Of a DNA stretch of 26,458 nt, positions 9,150 to 15,994 are shown piece after piece. Origin of the DNA: Clostridiales bacterium (lineage in GTDB: Bacteria > Bacillota > Clostridia > Oscillospirales > QAMX01); NCBI GenBank assembly GCA_016303065.1, contig JAEDMJ010000027.1, positions 1 to 26,458 of the forward strand, in the 5' to 3' direction. The notes below the pieces were generated by a model. The model had not been told where the DNA came from, ran no database searches, and worked only from the letters and a program-made list of their open reading frames with translations. Position numbers and translations under genes: made by a program. Each line of letters starts with the position of its first letter. Positions within the stretch are counted from its first letter, which is position 1.

Positions 9150-10433
9150 TTATCTGACGGCCGCAAAGCCTTTCTCCAGATCGGCAATGATATCGTCAAT
9201 ATGCTCCGTGCCGATTGAGAGGCGGATCGTGTTCGGCTTGATTCCCTGATCCAGAAGCTCTTCGGCTGTAAGCTGTGAATGCGTTGTGGTCGCAGGGTGA
9301 ATAACCAGCGATTTTACGTCGGCAACATTGGCAAGCAGCGAGAAAATCTCCAGATTATCGATGAATTTGTGGGCCTCCTCCTGACCGCCTTTGATCTCAA
9401 AGGTGAAAATCGAAGCGCCGCCGTTGGGGAAATATTTCTTATAGAGCGCGTTCTGCGGATGATCGGGGAGGGAGGGATGGTTGACCTTCTCCACCTGCGG
9501 GTGGTTTGCAAGATATTCAACGACCTTTTTGGTGTTCTCCGCGTGGCGGTCAAGGCGCAGGGAAAGCGTCTCAACACCCTGGAGCAGGAGAAATGCGTTG
9601 AACGGTGAAATGGTGGCGCCCGTGTCCCTGAGAAGTATTGCGCGGATATAAGTGACGAACGCCGCAGGGCCTGCCGCGTCCACAAAGGACACGCCGTGAT
9701 AGCTGGGGTTCGGTGCCGCGATGGGCGCGTACTTGCCGGAAGCCTTCCAGTCAAACTTGCCGGAATCCACTATAATTCCGCCGAGAGTTGTGCCGTGTCC
9801 GCCGAGGAACTTGGTGGCGGAATGAACGACGACGTCTGCGCCGTGTTCAATCGGGCGGATAAGGTACGGCGTGCCGAAGGTGTTGTCGATCACGACGGGA
9901 AGCCCGTGGCGATGGGCAAGCTCTGAAATTGCATCGATGTCCGGAATGTCGCTGTTGGGGTTTCCGAGGGTTTCAAGATAAATTGCCTTGGTGTTGGGCT
10001 GAATGGCGGCCTCCACCTCCGCGGGGTTGTGAATGTCAACAAATGTGGTTTTGATGCCGTACTGAGCCAGAGTGTGCGCAAGCAGGTTGTAGCTGCCGCC
10101 GTAGATGGTCTTCTGCGCTACGATATGTTCGCCGGCCTGGGCCAACGCCTCGATGGTATAGGTCACGGCAGCCGCGCCGGAAGCCAGAGCCAAAGCGGCT
10201 ACGCCGCCTTCAAGAGCGGCAACGCGCTTTTCCAAAACGTCCTGCGTGGAGTTGGTCAGTCTGCCGTAGATGTTGCCGGCATCCGCAAGGCCGAAGCGCG
10301 CCGCCGCATGGGCGGAATTCTTAAATACATAGGATGTGGTCTGATAAATCGGGACGGCTCTCGCATCGGTTGCCGGATCGGGCTGTTCCTGTCCCACATG
10401 AAGCTGTAAGGTTTCAAATTTATAGTTGCTCAC
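9150..10433 (-). CDS. metY: O-acetylhomoserine sulfhydrylase (PLP-dependent)
   Basis: 427 residues, the usual length for this enzyme. It makes homocysteine from O-acetylhomoserine and sulfide in methionine synthesis, in the cytoplasm. Family features are the start KFETLQLHVGQEQPDP, the substrate and cofactor segments SYVFKNSAHAA and YGRLTNST, the Asp of VVIDNTFGTPYLIRP, and the PLP-binding Lys in HSATKFLGGHGTT. The start is GTG at 10431-10433, with an AGAGGT site seven bases upstream. A consensus promoter at 10677-10705 implies a leader of about 235 bases. LysR-type half-sites lie directly upstream of that promoter, so control by the neighbouring LysR regulator is likely. The broader Cys/Met gamma-family includes cystathionine enzymes, but the length and the start of the sequence favour sulfhydrylase. 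Confidence 0.92.
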   Translation of the reverse strand: MSNYKFETLQLHVGQEQPDPATDARAVPIYQTTSYVFKNSAHAAARFGLADAGNIYGRLTNSTQDVLEKRVAALEGGVAALALASGAAAVTYTIEALAQAGEHIVAQKTIYGGSYNLLAHTLAQYGIKTTFVDIHNPAEVEAAIQPNTKAIYLETLGNPNSDIPDIDAISELAHRHGLPVVIDNTFGTPYLIRPIEHGADVVVHSATKFLGGHGTTLGGIIVDSGKFDWKASGKYAPIAAPNPSYHGVSFVDAAGPAAFVTYIRAILLRDTGATISPFNAFLLLQGVETLSLRLDRHAENTKKVVEYLANHPQVEKVNHPSLPDHPQNALYKKYFPNGGASIFTFEIKGGQEEAHKFIDNLEIFSLLANVADVKSLVIHPATTTHSQLTAEELLDQGIKPNTIRLSIGTEHIDDIIADLEKGFAAVR

Positions 10434-10455
10434 TGTAATTACCTCTTTCTTGTTT

Positions 10456-10644
10456 TCAATGTTTTGTCCATTGCTTTCGGCGGGCTCTTTTTGCCGCCTC
10501 GTTTTTGGACTTGAACCTGTCAGAAAAAATCCGACCGCGTTTGTACGCCTCTTTGAAATGATTTTTACCGGAACCGGCTTTGACCGATCACATTCGTCCG
10601 TTTCGGAAGTTTGCCCGTATCAGGGCTTCAAAATAATTTTTCAT
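10456..10644 (-). other. Leader small ORF upstream of metY, interrupted by an in-frame TGA
   Basis: Within the long metY leader an ATG at 10642-10644 opens an 18-codon frame (MKNYFEALIRANFRNGRM) ending at TGA 10588-10590. The same frame then stays open for 43 more codons of a strongly basic peptide (KNHFKEAYKRGRIFSDRF and onward) to TGA 10456-10458, 22 bases before the metY GTG. The codon composition looks protein-like. It may be a leader peptide, a decayed small gene or chance. I do not recognise it, and I saw no SAM riboswitch or T-box here. Confidence 0.3.
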
Positions 10645-10676
10645 GTTTTTGGCGTCCTTTTTTAATCTTTGCGTTT

Positions 10677-10705
10677 ATTATACCGCGTCCGGCGGTGTTT
10701 GTCCA
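10677..10705 (-). promoter_or_regulatory. metY promoter
   Basis: TGGACA (-35, 10700-10705), a 17-bp spacer and TATAAT (-10, 10677-10682) on the minus strand. The start point is near 10670. Confidence 0.8.
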
Positions 10706-10709
10706 ATAT

Positions 10710-10743
10710 CCTATATGTATACTCGGTAATAGGCTGAGCCTAT
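10710..10743. promoter_or_regulatory. Putative LysR-type operator upstream of the metY promoter
   Basis: Three related half-sites lie just upstream of the -35 box. CCTAT (10710-10714) faces ATAGG (10729-10733), and the latter begins the perfect 15-bp palindrome ATAGGCTGAGCCTAT (10729-10743). The block ends two bases before the stop codon of the LysR gene. An array of dyads adjoining a -35 box is typical of LysR recognition and activation sites. Assignment to this particular regulator is inferred from position. Confidence 0.6.
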
Positions 10744-10745
10744 AA

Positions 10746-11675
10746 TTATTCTTTTACGGAGTCCTTCAGATAGCGGTCGATTTCCCGGATATACAGCTCG
10801 CCCATGGAGCTGAGCAGCATATCTTTTTTCACAATATAGCCGATTTCCATCTTATTGCTGACAGAATCGCTCTCTTCCTCAAGGGGGACGGCCATATAAT
10901 CCGTTCCGTTCAGCTCCTCGCAGATAATACCCGAGCAAAGAGTGTATCCGTTCAGTCCGACCATTAAATTCAGCATGGTGGCGCGGTCGTTTGCCTTGAT
11001 CGTCCTGGGATATTCGTTCGTACACAGTATTTCTTCCGAAAAATAGAACGATCCGTTATCCCCCTGTTCAAAGGAAAGACAGGGATAATCGTTAAGCTGC
11101 TCAAACCGTATGGATTTTTGCCTGCTCAGCGGATGCCCCTTCCAGAGATAGACATACGGCTTGCAGTCGATCAATTTGTGAAATTCCAGGTTGTTGGTTC
11201 TGAGAAGCTTTGTAATGATCTTTCGGTTGAAATCGCTGAGATACAGAATTCCGATTTCGCTCTTTGAGGTGCTTACGTCTTCGATAACTTCTCTTGTCTT
11301 TGTTTCCCGGATCGCAAACTCATATTCCGCCGTGTTGAAGCGTTTTACCATCTCCACAAAGCTCTTGACGGCAAAAGAATAGTGCTGGGTCGAGATACCG
11401 AATTTCTTTTTAAGCGCTGCGCCCTTTCCGTACTTGTCCAGAATGATTTCGTACTGCTGATAGAGCTGACGGGCGTGGTTCAGAAATTCAACTCCGTCGT
11501 TTGTAAGCGAAACTCCCTTTCTCGTACGGTTAAAAATGGTGATACCGAGTTCCTTTTCAAGCTCCTGCACGGCGCCGGTAAGCGACGGCTGCGCAATATA
11601 TAAAACCTCCGAGGCTTTATTGAAGGAGCCCATTTCCGTAATGGTTATCACATAGTACAGCTGCTGTAAAGTCAT
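10746..11675 (-). CDS. LysR-family regulator, probably of sulfur amino acid genes
   Basis: 309 residues from the ATG at 11673-11675, preceded by AGGAGG; an upstream in-frame start at 11714 has no such site. The N-terminal winged helix-turn-helix is classical: TLQQLYYVITITEMGSFNKA, then YIAQPSLTGAVQELEKEL. The C-terminal effector-binding domain is of CysB/CmbR-like size. It is transcribed towards metY with 312 bp between the coding regions, and that gap opens with a dyad-rich operator and a strong promoter. Clostridial LysR regulators beside metY or cysK usually sense O-acetylserine-type inducers, but the effector cannot be read from sequence. It is divergent from the Rrf2 gene. Confidence 0.9.
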   Translation of the reverse strand: MTLQQLYYVITITEMGSFNKASEVLYIAQPSLTGAVQELEKELGITIFNRTRKGVSLTNDGVEFLNHARQLYQQYEIILDKYGKGAALKKKFGISTQHYSFAVKSFVEMVKRFNTAEYEFAIRETKTREVIEDVSTSKSEIGILYLSDFNRKIITKLLRTNNLEFHKLIDCKPYVYLWKGHPLSRQKSIRFEQLNDYPCLSFEQGDNGSFYFSEEILCTNEYPRTIKANDRATMLNLMVGLNGYTLCSGIICEELNGTDYMAVPLEEESDSVSNKMEIGYIVKKDMLLSSMGELYIREIDRYLKDSVKE

Positions 11676-11745
11676 AAGTTTCCTCCTTTTTTGCCGAGCG
11701 GTATCTCCGTGCACTTCTTTTTTCTTGAGTTTATTTCCCTTGCAC

Positions 11746-11774
11746 TTGAAAACCTACTAAATATATGTTATTAT
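11746..11774 (+). promoter_or_regulatory. Promoter of the Rrf2 regulator gene
   Basis: TTGAAA (11746-11751), a 17-bp spacer and TATTAT (11769-11774). The sequence AAACCTA at 11750-11756 overlaps the -35 box and matches one half of the cysK box at 13645-13658, so weak autoregulation is possible. Confidence 0.7.
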
Positions 11775-11805
11775 AGAGTTATAAGAAATCAAGAGGTGAA
11801 AACGA

Positions 11806-12243
11806 ATGAAGATTTCCACAAAGGGCCGCTATGCCCTGCGTATGATGATCGATTTGGCGGAGCACCGGAACTGCGGCTTTGTTGCTCTTAAAGATATTGC
11901 AGACCGTCAGAACATATCAAAAAAATATTTGGAGCAGATCATTCCGATTTTTAACAAATCCAATATTCTGAAAACCACCCGCGGCTCACAGGGAGGATAT
12001 ATGCTGTCGAAAGCTCCCGACAAATATTCGGTTGGAGAGATCCTTCGCCTGACGGAAGGAAGCCTTGCGCCGGTAGAGTGCCTTAATCAGGAGCCGAACG
12101 AATGTGAGCGCAGCGGCGAATGCGCAACGCTTCCCATTTGGCAGGGACTTAACCGTGTGATCAACGAATATCTCGACAGCATTACCTTACAGGATATACT
12201 CGACCGGCAAAAAGAGCGGTATACGAATGACTATACGATATAG
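11806..12243 (+). CDS. Rrf2-family transcriptional regulator (CymR/IscR type)
   Basis: 145 residues, the normal family length. The start MKISTKGRYALRMMIDLA and the helix-turn-helix segment (IADRQNISKKYLEQI) with the wing RGSQGGYML are diagnostic of Rrf2 proteins. Three cysteines sit in a C-x7-C-x5-C pattern (VECLNQEPNECERSGEC), close to the cluster ligands of IscR, so an Fe-S cluster is possible. The gene lies beside metY and cysK, and the cysK promoter carries an inverted repeat right after its start point. A CymR-like repressor of cysteine synthesis is therefore the best guess. The ATG at 11806 has AGAGGTG upstream. The gene ends with TAG, showing that TAG is a working stop codon here. Confidence 0.9.
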   Translation: MKISTKGRYALRMMIDLAEHRNCGFVALKDIADRQNISKKYLEQIIPIFNKSNILKTTRGSQGGYMLSKAPDKYSVGEILRLTEGSLAPVECLNQEPNECERSGECATLPIWQGLNRVINEYLDSITLQDILDRQKERYTNDYTI

Positions 12244-12251
12244 AGCCGGAC

Positions 12252-12283
12252 AAAGCAGGAGAAGGCAACCCCTGCTTTTTTTA
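12252..12283 (+). terminator. Terminator of the Rrf2 gene
   Basis: AAAGCAGG (12252-12259) pairs with CCTGCTTT (12271-12278), and a run of T follows to about 12281. Confidence 0.8.
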
Positions 12284-12295
12284 TTTGTGCAAATC

Positions 12296-12335
12296 TTTTC
12301 CTAAAACAGCGCGAAAGACCGCTGTTTTAGGAAAA
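12296..12335. repeat. Perfect 16-bp inverted repeat with an eight-base loop
   Basis: Bases 12296-12311 (TTTTCCTAAAACAGCG) are the exact reverse complement of 12320-12335, around the loop CGAAAGAC. The arms end in TTTT and AAAA, so it could stop transcription from either side. It is the second of three consecutive hairpins in this convergent gap. Confidence 0.75.
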
Positions 12336-12339
12336 GACG

Positions 12340-12406
12340 AAAAGCTCCGCCCGTTTTCCCCGGCTTACCAAAGACCGGAAAGCCGGGAGGAACAGGCGGA
12401 GCTTTT
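12340..12406. terminator. Long hairpin, probable terminator for the cysK direction
   Basis: The outer arms AAAAGCTCCGCC (12340-12351) and GGCGGAGCTTTT (12395-12406) pair perfectly. The inner arms CCCGGCTT (about 12359-12366) and AAGCCGGG (12380-12387) extend the structure with imperfect pairing between. On the minus strand it ends in TTTT, followed by a T-rich stretch. It begins immediately after the stop of the small leftward ORF 12405-12581. Confidence 0.7.
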
Positions 12407-12581
12407 ACATGCGCGGTACTTCTGCTGTTACGCCCGGAACAAACCGCCCGTGTTGTTTGAACGGCACAGACAGCAGCGATTTTTGAAAAATAACGGGTCT
12501 GGCGGAACTCCCGGCGTCTGTGATCCTGTTCTTTCCCTCGCCGGGGATTTTAAGTTTGATCACAAACTCACCGCTGAGCAT
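12405..12581 (-). CDS. Possible small protein (58 aa) downstream of cysK
   Basis: An ATG at 12579-12581, eight bases after the cysK stop, opens 58 codons (beginning MLSGEFVIKLKIPGEGKNRI) that end with TAA 12405-12407, exactly at the base of the terminator hairpin. That tight fit and the short gap to cysK favour a genuine cotranscribed gene. Against it, the ribosome binding site is poor (AGG directly before the ATG) and the sequence is not recognised. The alternative is a 180-base untranslated 3' region of cysK. Confidence 0.35.
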   Translation of the reverse strand: MLSGEFVIKLKIPGEGKNRITDAGSSARPVIFQKSLLSVPFKQHGRFVPGVTAEVPRM

Positions 12582-12589
12582 CCTGAGTA

Positions 12590-13519
12590 TTACTCAGAGA
12601 ACATGGGAGTGGAGAGGTATCTCTCTCCGGTATCCGGAAGAAGCGCCACAATGATCTTGCCATTGTTTTCCGGACGCTTTGCAAGCTCTGTTGCAGCCCA
12701 TACGGCCGCGCCGGATGAAATGCCGACCAGCAGGCCTTCTTTTCTCGCCAGGGTTCTTCCCGTTTCAAACGCGTCTTCGTTTTCCACGGTAATGATTTCG
12801 TCATAAACCCCGGTGTTCAGCGTGTCCGGTACGAAGCCCGCGCCGATGCCCTGAATTTTGTGGGGACCGGGCGTGCCCTTGGAGAGCACGGGGGAGCCGG
12901 CAGGTTCTACCGCAACGACCTTGACGTTGGGGTTTTTGCTCTTTAAGTATTCGCCGACGCCCGAAACGGTGCCGCCGGTGCCGACGCCGGCAACAAAGAT
13001 GTCCACCTTGCCGTCGGTGTCTTCCCAGATTTCCGGGCCCGTCGTATTGCGGTGGGCAGTGGGGTTGGCGGCATTGGTGAACTGGCTGGGAATGAAGCTG
13101 TTCGGCGTCTCGGCCGCAAGCTCCTGCGCTTTGGCAATTGCGCCCTTCATGCCCTTGGCCCCTTCGGTGAGAACCAGCTCGGCGCCGTAAGCCTTCAGAA
13201 GATTGCGGCGCTCAACGCTCATGGTTTCGGGCATGGTAAGAATAATTTTATATCCGCGCGACGCCGCCACCGCCGCAAGACCGATACCCGTGTTGCCGCT
13301 GGTCGGCTCAATGATCACGGAATCCGGCTTCAGCGCGCCCTTTGCTTCCGCGTCATCGATCATGGCCTTGGCAATTCTGTCCTTAACGCTTCCTGCGGGG
13401 TTGAAATATTCAAGCTTTCCGTAGATGTCCGCGCCGAGTCCTTTCAGACGGCCGTAATTGTTGAGCTTCAAAAGCGGTGTTTTTCCGATCAAATCCGTGA
13501 TTCTGTCATAGGTTTTCAT
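12590..13519 (-). CDS. cysK: Cysteine synthase (O-acetylserine thiol-lyase)
   Basis: 309 residues, full length. It uses PLP to make cysteine from O-acetylserine and sulfide in the cytoplasm. Signature parts are ITDLIGKTPLLKLN, the cofactor Lys in YFNPAGSVKDRIA, the substrate loop EPTSGNTGIGLA, the phosphate-binding GVGTGGTVSGVG and the C-terminal VGISSGAAVWAA. The start ATG at 13517-13519 follows AAGGAGAG. The promoter at 13666-13694 is a perfect TTGACA/TATAAT pair. An inverted repeat at +1 to +14 suggests repression by the Rrf2 protein encoded 1.3 kb away. With metY it lets the cell fix sulfide into both cysteine and homocysteine. Confidence 0.95.
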   Translation of the reverse strand: MKTYDRITDLIGKTPLLKLNNYGRLKGLGADIYGKLEYFNPAGSVKDRIAKAMIDDAEAKGALKPDSVIIEPTSGNTGIGLAAVAASRGYKIILTMPETMSVERRNLLKAYGAELVLTEGAKGMKGAIAKAQELAAETPNSFIPSQFTNAANPTAHRNTTGPEIWEDTDGKVDIFVAGVGTGGTVSGVGEYLKSKNPNVKVVAVEPAGSPVLSKGTPGPHKIQGIGAGFVPDTLNTGVYDEIITVENEDAFETGRTLARKEGLLVGISSGAAVWAATELAKRPENNGKIIVALLPDTGERYLSTPMFSE

Positions 13520-13585
13520 GAGTTATCTCTCCTTATTTTGATTTATTATATTTGCGTTTCGGGTGGATGCGAAAAACAGAGCGAA

Positions 13586-13618
13586 TCAACATCGACCCCA
13601 AATATGTATTCGTTTCAT
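13586..13618 (-). other. Candidate leader peptide in the cysK 5' UTR
   Basis: The 140-base cysK leader contains the ten-codon frame MKRIHIWGRC followed by TGA, so its last sense codon is Cys (TGT). Cys codons at the end of an upstream ORF can act as a sensor of charged tRNA-Cys. The ribosome binding site is weak (GGGG seven bases upstream) and I see no clear antiterminator, so the evidence is thin. Confidence 0.3.
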
Positions 13619-13644
13619 AGAAGCGCCCCGATCATTGTTATATT

Positions 13645-13658
13645 AAACCTATCGGTTT
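13645..13658. promoter_or_regulatory. Putative Rrf2/CymR operator at the cysK start point
   Basis: AAACC-TATC-GGTTT is an inverted repeat with a four-base centre. It covers about +1 to +14 of the cysK transcript, a position that would block transcription when occupied. A slightly degraded copy lies in the same relative place at 13782-13795. Confidence 0.55.
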
Positions 13659-13665
13659 TGTGGGT

Positions 13666-13694
13666 ATTATAGCACCTTTGCGTCGTCCTGTCAA
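13666..13694 (-). promoter_or_regulatory. cysK promoter, perfect consensus
   Basis: TTGACA (13689-13694), exactly 17 bp, and TATAAT (13666-13671) on the minus strand. Such a strong core promoter fits a gene controlled mainly by repression. Confidence 0.9.
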
Positions 13695-13743
13695 GCCCCA
13701 TATCAAAAAAATATTGACTGCCGCGATTCTCGTTGTGCTGCTC

Positions 13744-13773
13744 TTGACAACGCGGTAAAAAAAATCTTAATAT
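13744..13773 (+). promoter_or_regulatory. Promoter divergent from cysK
   Basis: TTGACA (13744-13749), an 18-bp spacer and TAATAT (13768-13773; TTAATA with 17 bp also fits). The start point would be near 13780. It reads into a ThiF-like remnant and then the TPR gene. Confidence 0.7.
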
Positions 13774-13781
13774 AACTTATT

Positions 13782-13795
13782 AAACACATAGGTTT
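13782..13795. promoter_or_regulatory. Second copy of the putative Rrf2 operator
   Basis: AAACA-CATA-GGTTT matches the cysK box in nine of its ten arm bases and again lies at about +2 to +15 of its promoter. Both sites are followed or flanked by an ATATA tract. Confidence 0.45.
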
Positions 13796-13847
13796 TATAT
13801 ATTTGTTGCGCCCGCGGGGAACGAAAACCGGGATATATCTTTTGTGA

Positions 13848-13943
13848 ACGGCGGCGGGTCTTCTGGGCAGTCTGCAGGCGACGGAAGCGATAAAATATCT
13901 TCTCGGGATCGGTGAACTGTCGGTCGGAAGGGTTTTGCATTGA
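13848..13943 (+). pseudogene. Remnant of a ThiF/MoeB/HesA-type adenylyltransferase
   Basis: This short open stretch encodes AAGLLGSLQATEAIKYLLGI followed by GELSVGRVLH and a stop. It closely matches the conserved G-x-LG-x-LQA-EAIK-LLG-GE-L-GR segment near the C-terminus of ThiF/MoeB E1-like enzymes. Everything N-terminal is missing (a TGA at 13845 closes the frame), as are the usual 30 or so residues beyond it. Clostridial sulfur operons often contain such an enzyme with a ThiS/MoaD-like carrier. Its promoter and operator survive upstream, so a sulfur-carrier operon was probably deleted here. Family recognition is from a short motif but is distinctive. Confidence 0.6.
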
Positions 13944-13953
13944 GGAGAAGAGA

Positions 13954-14722
13954 ATGGAACGAAGGGACAGGATCGATGTTGCGAGATTCATCAGCAGATT
14001 GGACGAGTGCTTTAACCGAAACGATATGCGTTCGGCGTGGGAATGCATCGAATACTGGGAGCTCCAGGCAAGACAAAGCGGCGACGACAGGGGACTGCTG
14101 ACTGTGCTGAATGAAGCCGTTGGCTATTACCGCAGAACCCAAAAGAAAACGAAGGCGCTCTCCGCCATGGAAGAAAGCCTTTCTCTTGTTGAAAAATTGG
14201 GACTGTCCGAAAATCTGTCCGGCGCAACGATCTATGTCAACGCGGCTACGACCCTCTCCTTTTTCGGGAGAATACGGGAAGGACTGGAGCTGTACGGCAA
14301 AGCCGAGGCCTGCTACCGGAAAAACGGCGGAACTCAGAGCTATGAATATGCGGCGCTGCTCAACAACAAGGCGGCGGCCCTGAATGAACTTAAACTCTAT
14401 GATGAGGCGGAGGAACACTGGAAAAGCGCCGTCGAGATTCTGAAAAAAAGTGGGGCATCACGCCGGAGAGATCGCAATTTCTCTGGTGATGCTTGCCCAC
14501 CTGACCTTTGACCGGGACGATACGGCGTACGAACAGGTGGAAGCCCTGCTTGACGAGGCGTGGGAGTATGTGAATTCGGACGATCAGCCGAAGGACGGCA
14601 ATTACGCGTACGTGCTGAGAAAATGCGCGCCGTCCTTTGATTATTTCCAGAGGCCGATGGAAGCGCAGGCAATGCGGGAAGTTGCAAAAGAGATCTACGG
14701 GTCCGGAAATTCCCGCCCGTAA
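13954..14722 (+). pseudogene. Tetratricopeptide-repeat protein, frameshifted
   Basis: The ATG at 13954 follows GAGGAGAAG. The frame encodes helical TPR-like pairs such as ALSAMEESLSLVEKLGLSE, GLELYGKAEACYRKNGG and AALNELKLYDEAEEHWKSAV. Near 14444 it slips into an unrelated tail ending at 14511. A second frame, covering about 14450-14722, carries the natural continuation (HHAGEIAISLVMLAHLTF, then DEAWEYVNSDDQPKDGNY). Removing one A from the run of seven A at about 14444-14450 joins both into one protein of about 256 residues. TPR proteins of this size are usually scaffolds for protein contacts; the partner is unknown. Whether the shift is real or a base-calling error cannot be told from sequence. 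Confidence 0.75.
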
Positions 14723-14804
14723 GGCTTTGGTAAGCTGCGATCTGTCAGGGGCAAATATTGGGTTTGCTGTGAGAAAAATTACAGGGATAATCAGGAGAAT
14801 TCAG

Positions 14805-15647
14805 ATGAGTAAATTGGATACCCGGTATCTGTTCCGGGATAAAGAACGCCACGATCCGTCCGCCCTCCCGGACTACGACACATTGGACTTTGTCAGCAGC
14901 GGCCAGCATGTTTACGGAGAAATTATGTGGCCAGACGGAGAGTATTCCGCTCCGCGGCCGTGCGTTATCATGCTGCACGGCTTTCCGGGCTCTGCGCGCA
15001 ACGACGATATTGCCCATGCTCTTTGCCGCATCGGCTGTGTCGTTATGGCGCCCCATCACCGGGGGGGGCCTGGGGAAGCGAAGGAAAATATCTGATCACC
15101 CACTGCATTGAAGACGCCCGCAATCTGGCGGGGGTATGCGATGAGCGATGAGTTTTGCCGGAAGTACAATGTGGATGCCGGGAATATCGTTTTGCTCGGC
15201 CACAGCATGGGGGCGAACACCGCGCTGAACGCCGGGAAAAATATTCCCGGCGTTCGCGGGCTGATCCTGATTGCGCCGTTTGATCCGACGCGCTATTTGT
15301 GTGAAGAAAAGCGGAGGTATTTGACAGACCTTCTGGAAGAGGGAAGGATTTTGCAAAGTGACGGGGCGGAATATATTTTCCGGGACGTGGAACAGCACCG
15401 GGATCAGATGAGCTTTGAAAACGCCTTCGGGAAAGTTAAGGATCAGAATATTCTGTGCCTTGCCGGAAAATATGATTCCTGCGCCCCGATTTCCGAAATG
15501 GTGCAGCCGCTTTGGGACAGGCTCGCGGCACACAGTACGCAGGCTGTTCAGCGGCTGAAAATTTATCCCGCGGAGCACGGTCTTCTGGGGTGCAGGATCT
15601 CTGCAATTGAGGAGATTGCCGGTTTCCTGGCCCGGATATGCCGCTGA
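14805..15647 (+). pseudogene. Alpha/beta-hydrolase with two homopolymer frameshifts
   Basis: The ATG at 14805 has AGGAG upstream. Frame one encodes the fold start and oxyanion region (CVIMLHGFPGSARNDD) up to APHHRGG, then shifts in a run of eight G (15061-15068). The natural continuation, AWGSEGKYLITHCIEDARNL, lies in another frame. A second shift in GGGGG near 15130-15134 leads to YAMSDEFCRKYNVDAGNIVL and the nucleophile motif GHSMGA, the acid region AGKYDSCAP and the catalytic His of YPAEHGLLG. Corrected, this is a complete hydrolase of about 280 residues with a Ser-Asp-His triad; the substrate is unknown. Both indels are in G runs, which suggests base-calling error, slippage or recent decay. 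Confidence 0.8.
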
Positions 15648-15697
15648 AGGGGAATAAACAGCCTTTTGCGGCAGGAGCGCGGATATGCCCGGAATAA

Positions 15698-15744
15698 AAT
15701 ACCGCCAGCCCACCCCCCAAAAGGGGGAGCTGACGGTATTTTGG
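15698..15744. terminator. Bidirectional terminator between the hydrolase and HxlR genes
   Basis: AATACCGCCAGC (15698-15709) pairs with 15729-15740 with one mismatch, and inner C5/G5 arms close a short loop. TATTTT follows on both strands. The genes on either side converge. Confidence 0.8.
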
Positions 15745-15981
15745 CTATTGACTGCATTTTTCTTTGTAATCTTTGCCCCAGTTCCACATGGCGTCGAGGA
15801 TCGGCTGAAGGCTTTTTCCAAGCTCCGTCAGGGAGTATTCAACTCTCGGCGGCACTTCCGCATATACCTTTCGGCTTACAAGACCGCTCTGCTCCATATC
15901 GCGAAGCTGAGACGTCAGAACCTTTTGCGATACGCTGCCGATGGATTTTTTCAGCTCTCCGAAGCGCTTTGTCCCCGGCAT
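15745..15981 (-). pseudogene. HxlR-type regulator lacking its N-terminus
   Basis: The 78 residues cover the second half of the HxlR winged helix: GTKRFGELKKSIGSVSQKVL, LRDMEQSGLVSRKVYAEVPP, RVEYSLTELGKSLQPIL. Family members have about 105-120 residues, with a preceding helix containing a conserved Cys redox/ligand site and GKW motif, and that part is missing. The remaining frame begins with ATG at 15979-15981 without a good ribosome binding site. Homology ends at about 15975, where sequence of the rightward macrodomain gene begins. Without the first helices it is unlikely to bind DNA normally. Confidence 0.75.
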
Positions 15982-15994
15982 TAAGTCCCGGAGT

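Noticed and set aside
10434..10670. SAM riboswitch or T-box in the metY leader
   Set aside because: No conserved core or T-box motif, and no terminator hairpin before the gene.
15941..15994. ATG at 15941 as the genuine macrodomain start
   Set aside because: The first 18 codons are antisense to the HxlR coding sequence, have no ribosome binding site and do not resemble macrodomain proteins.
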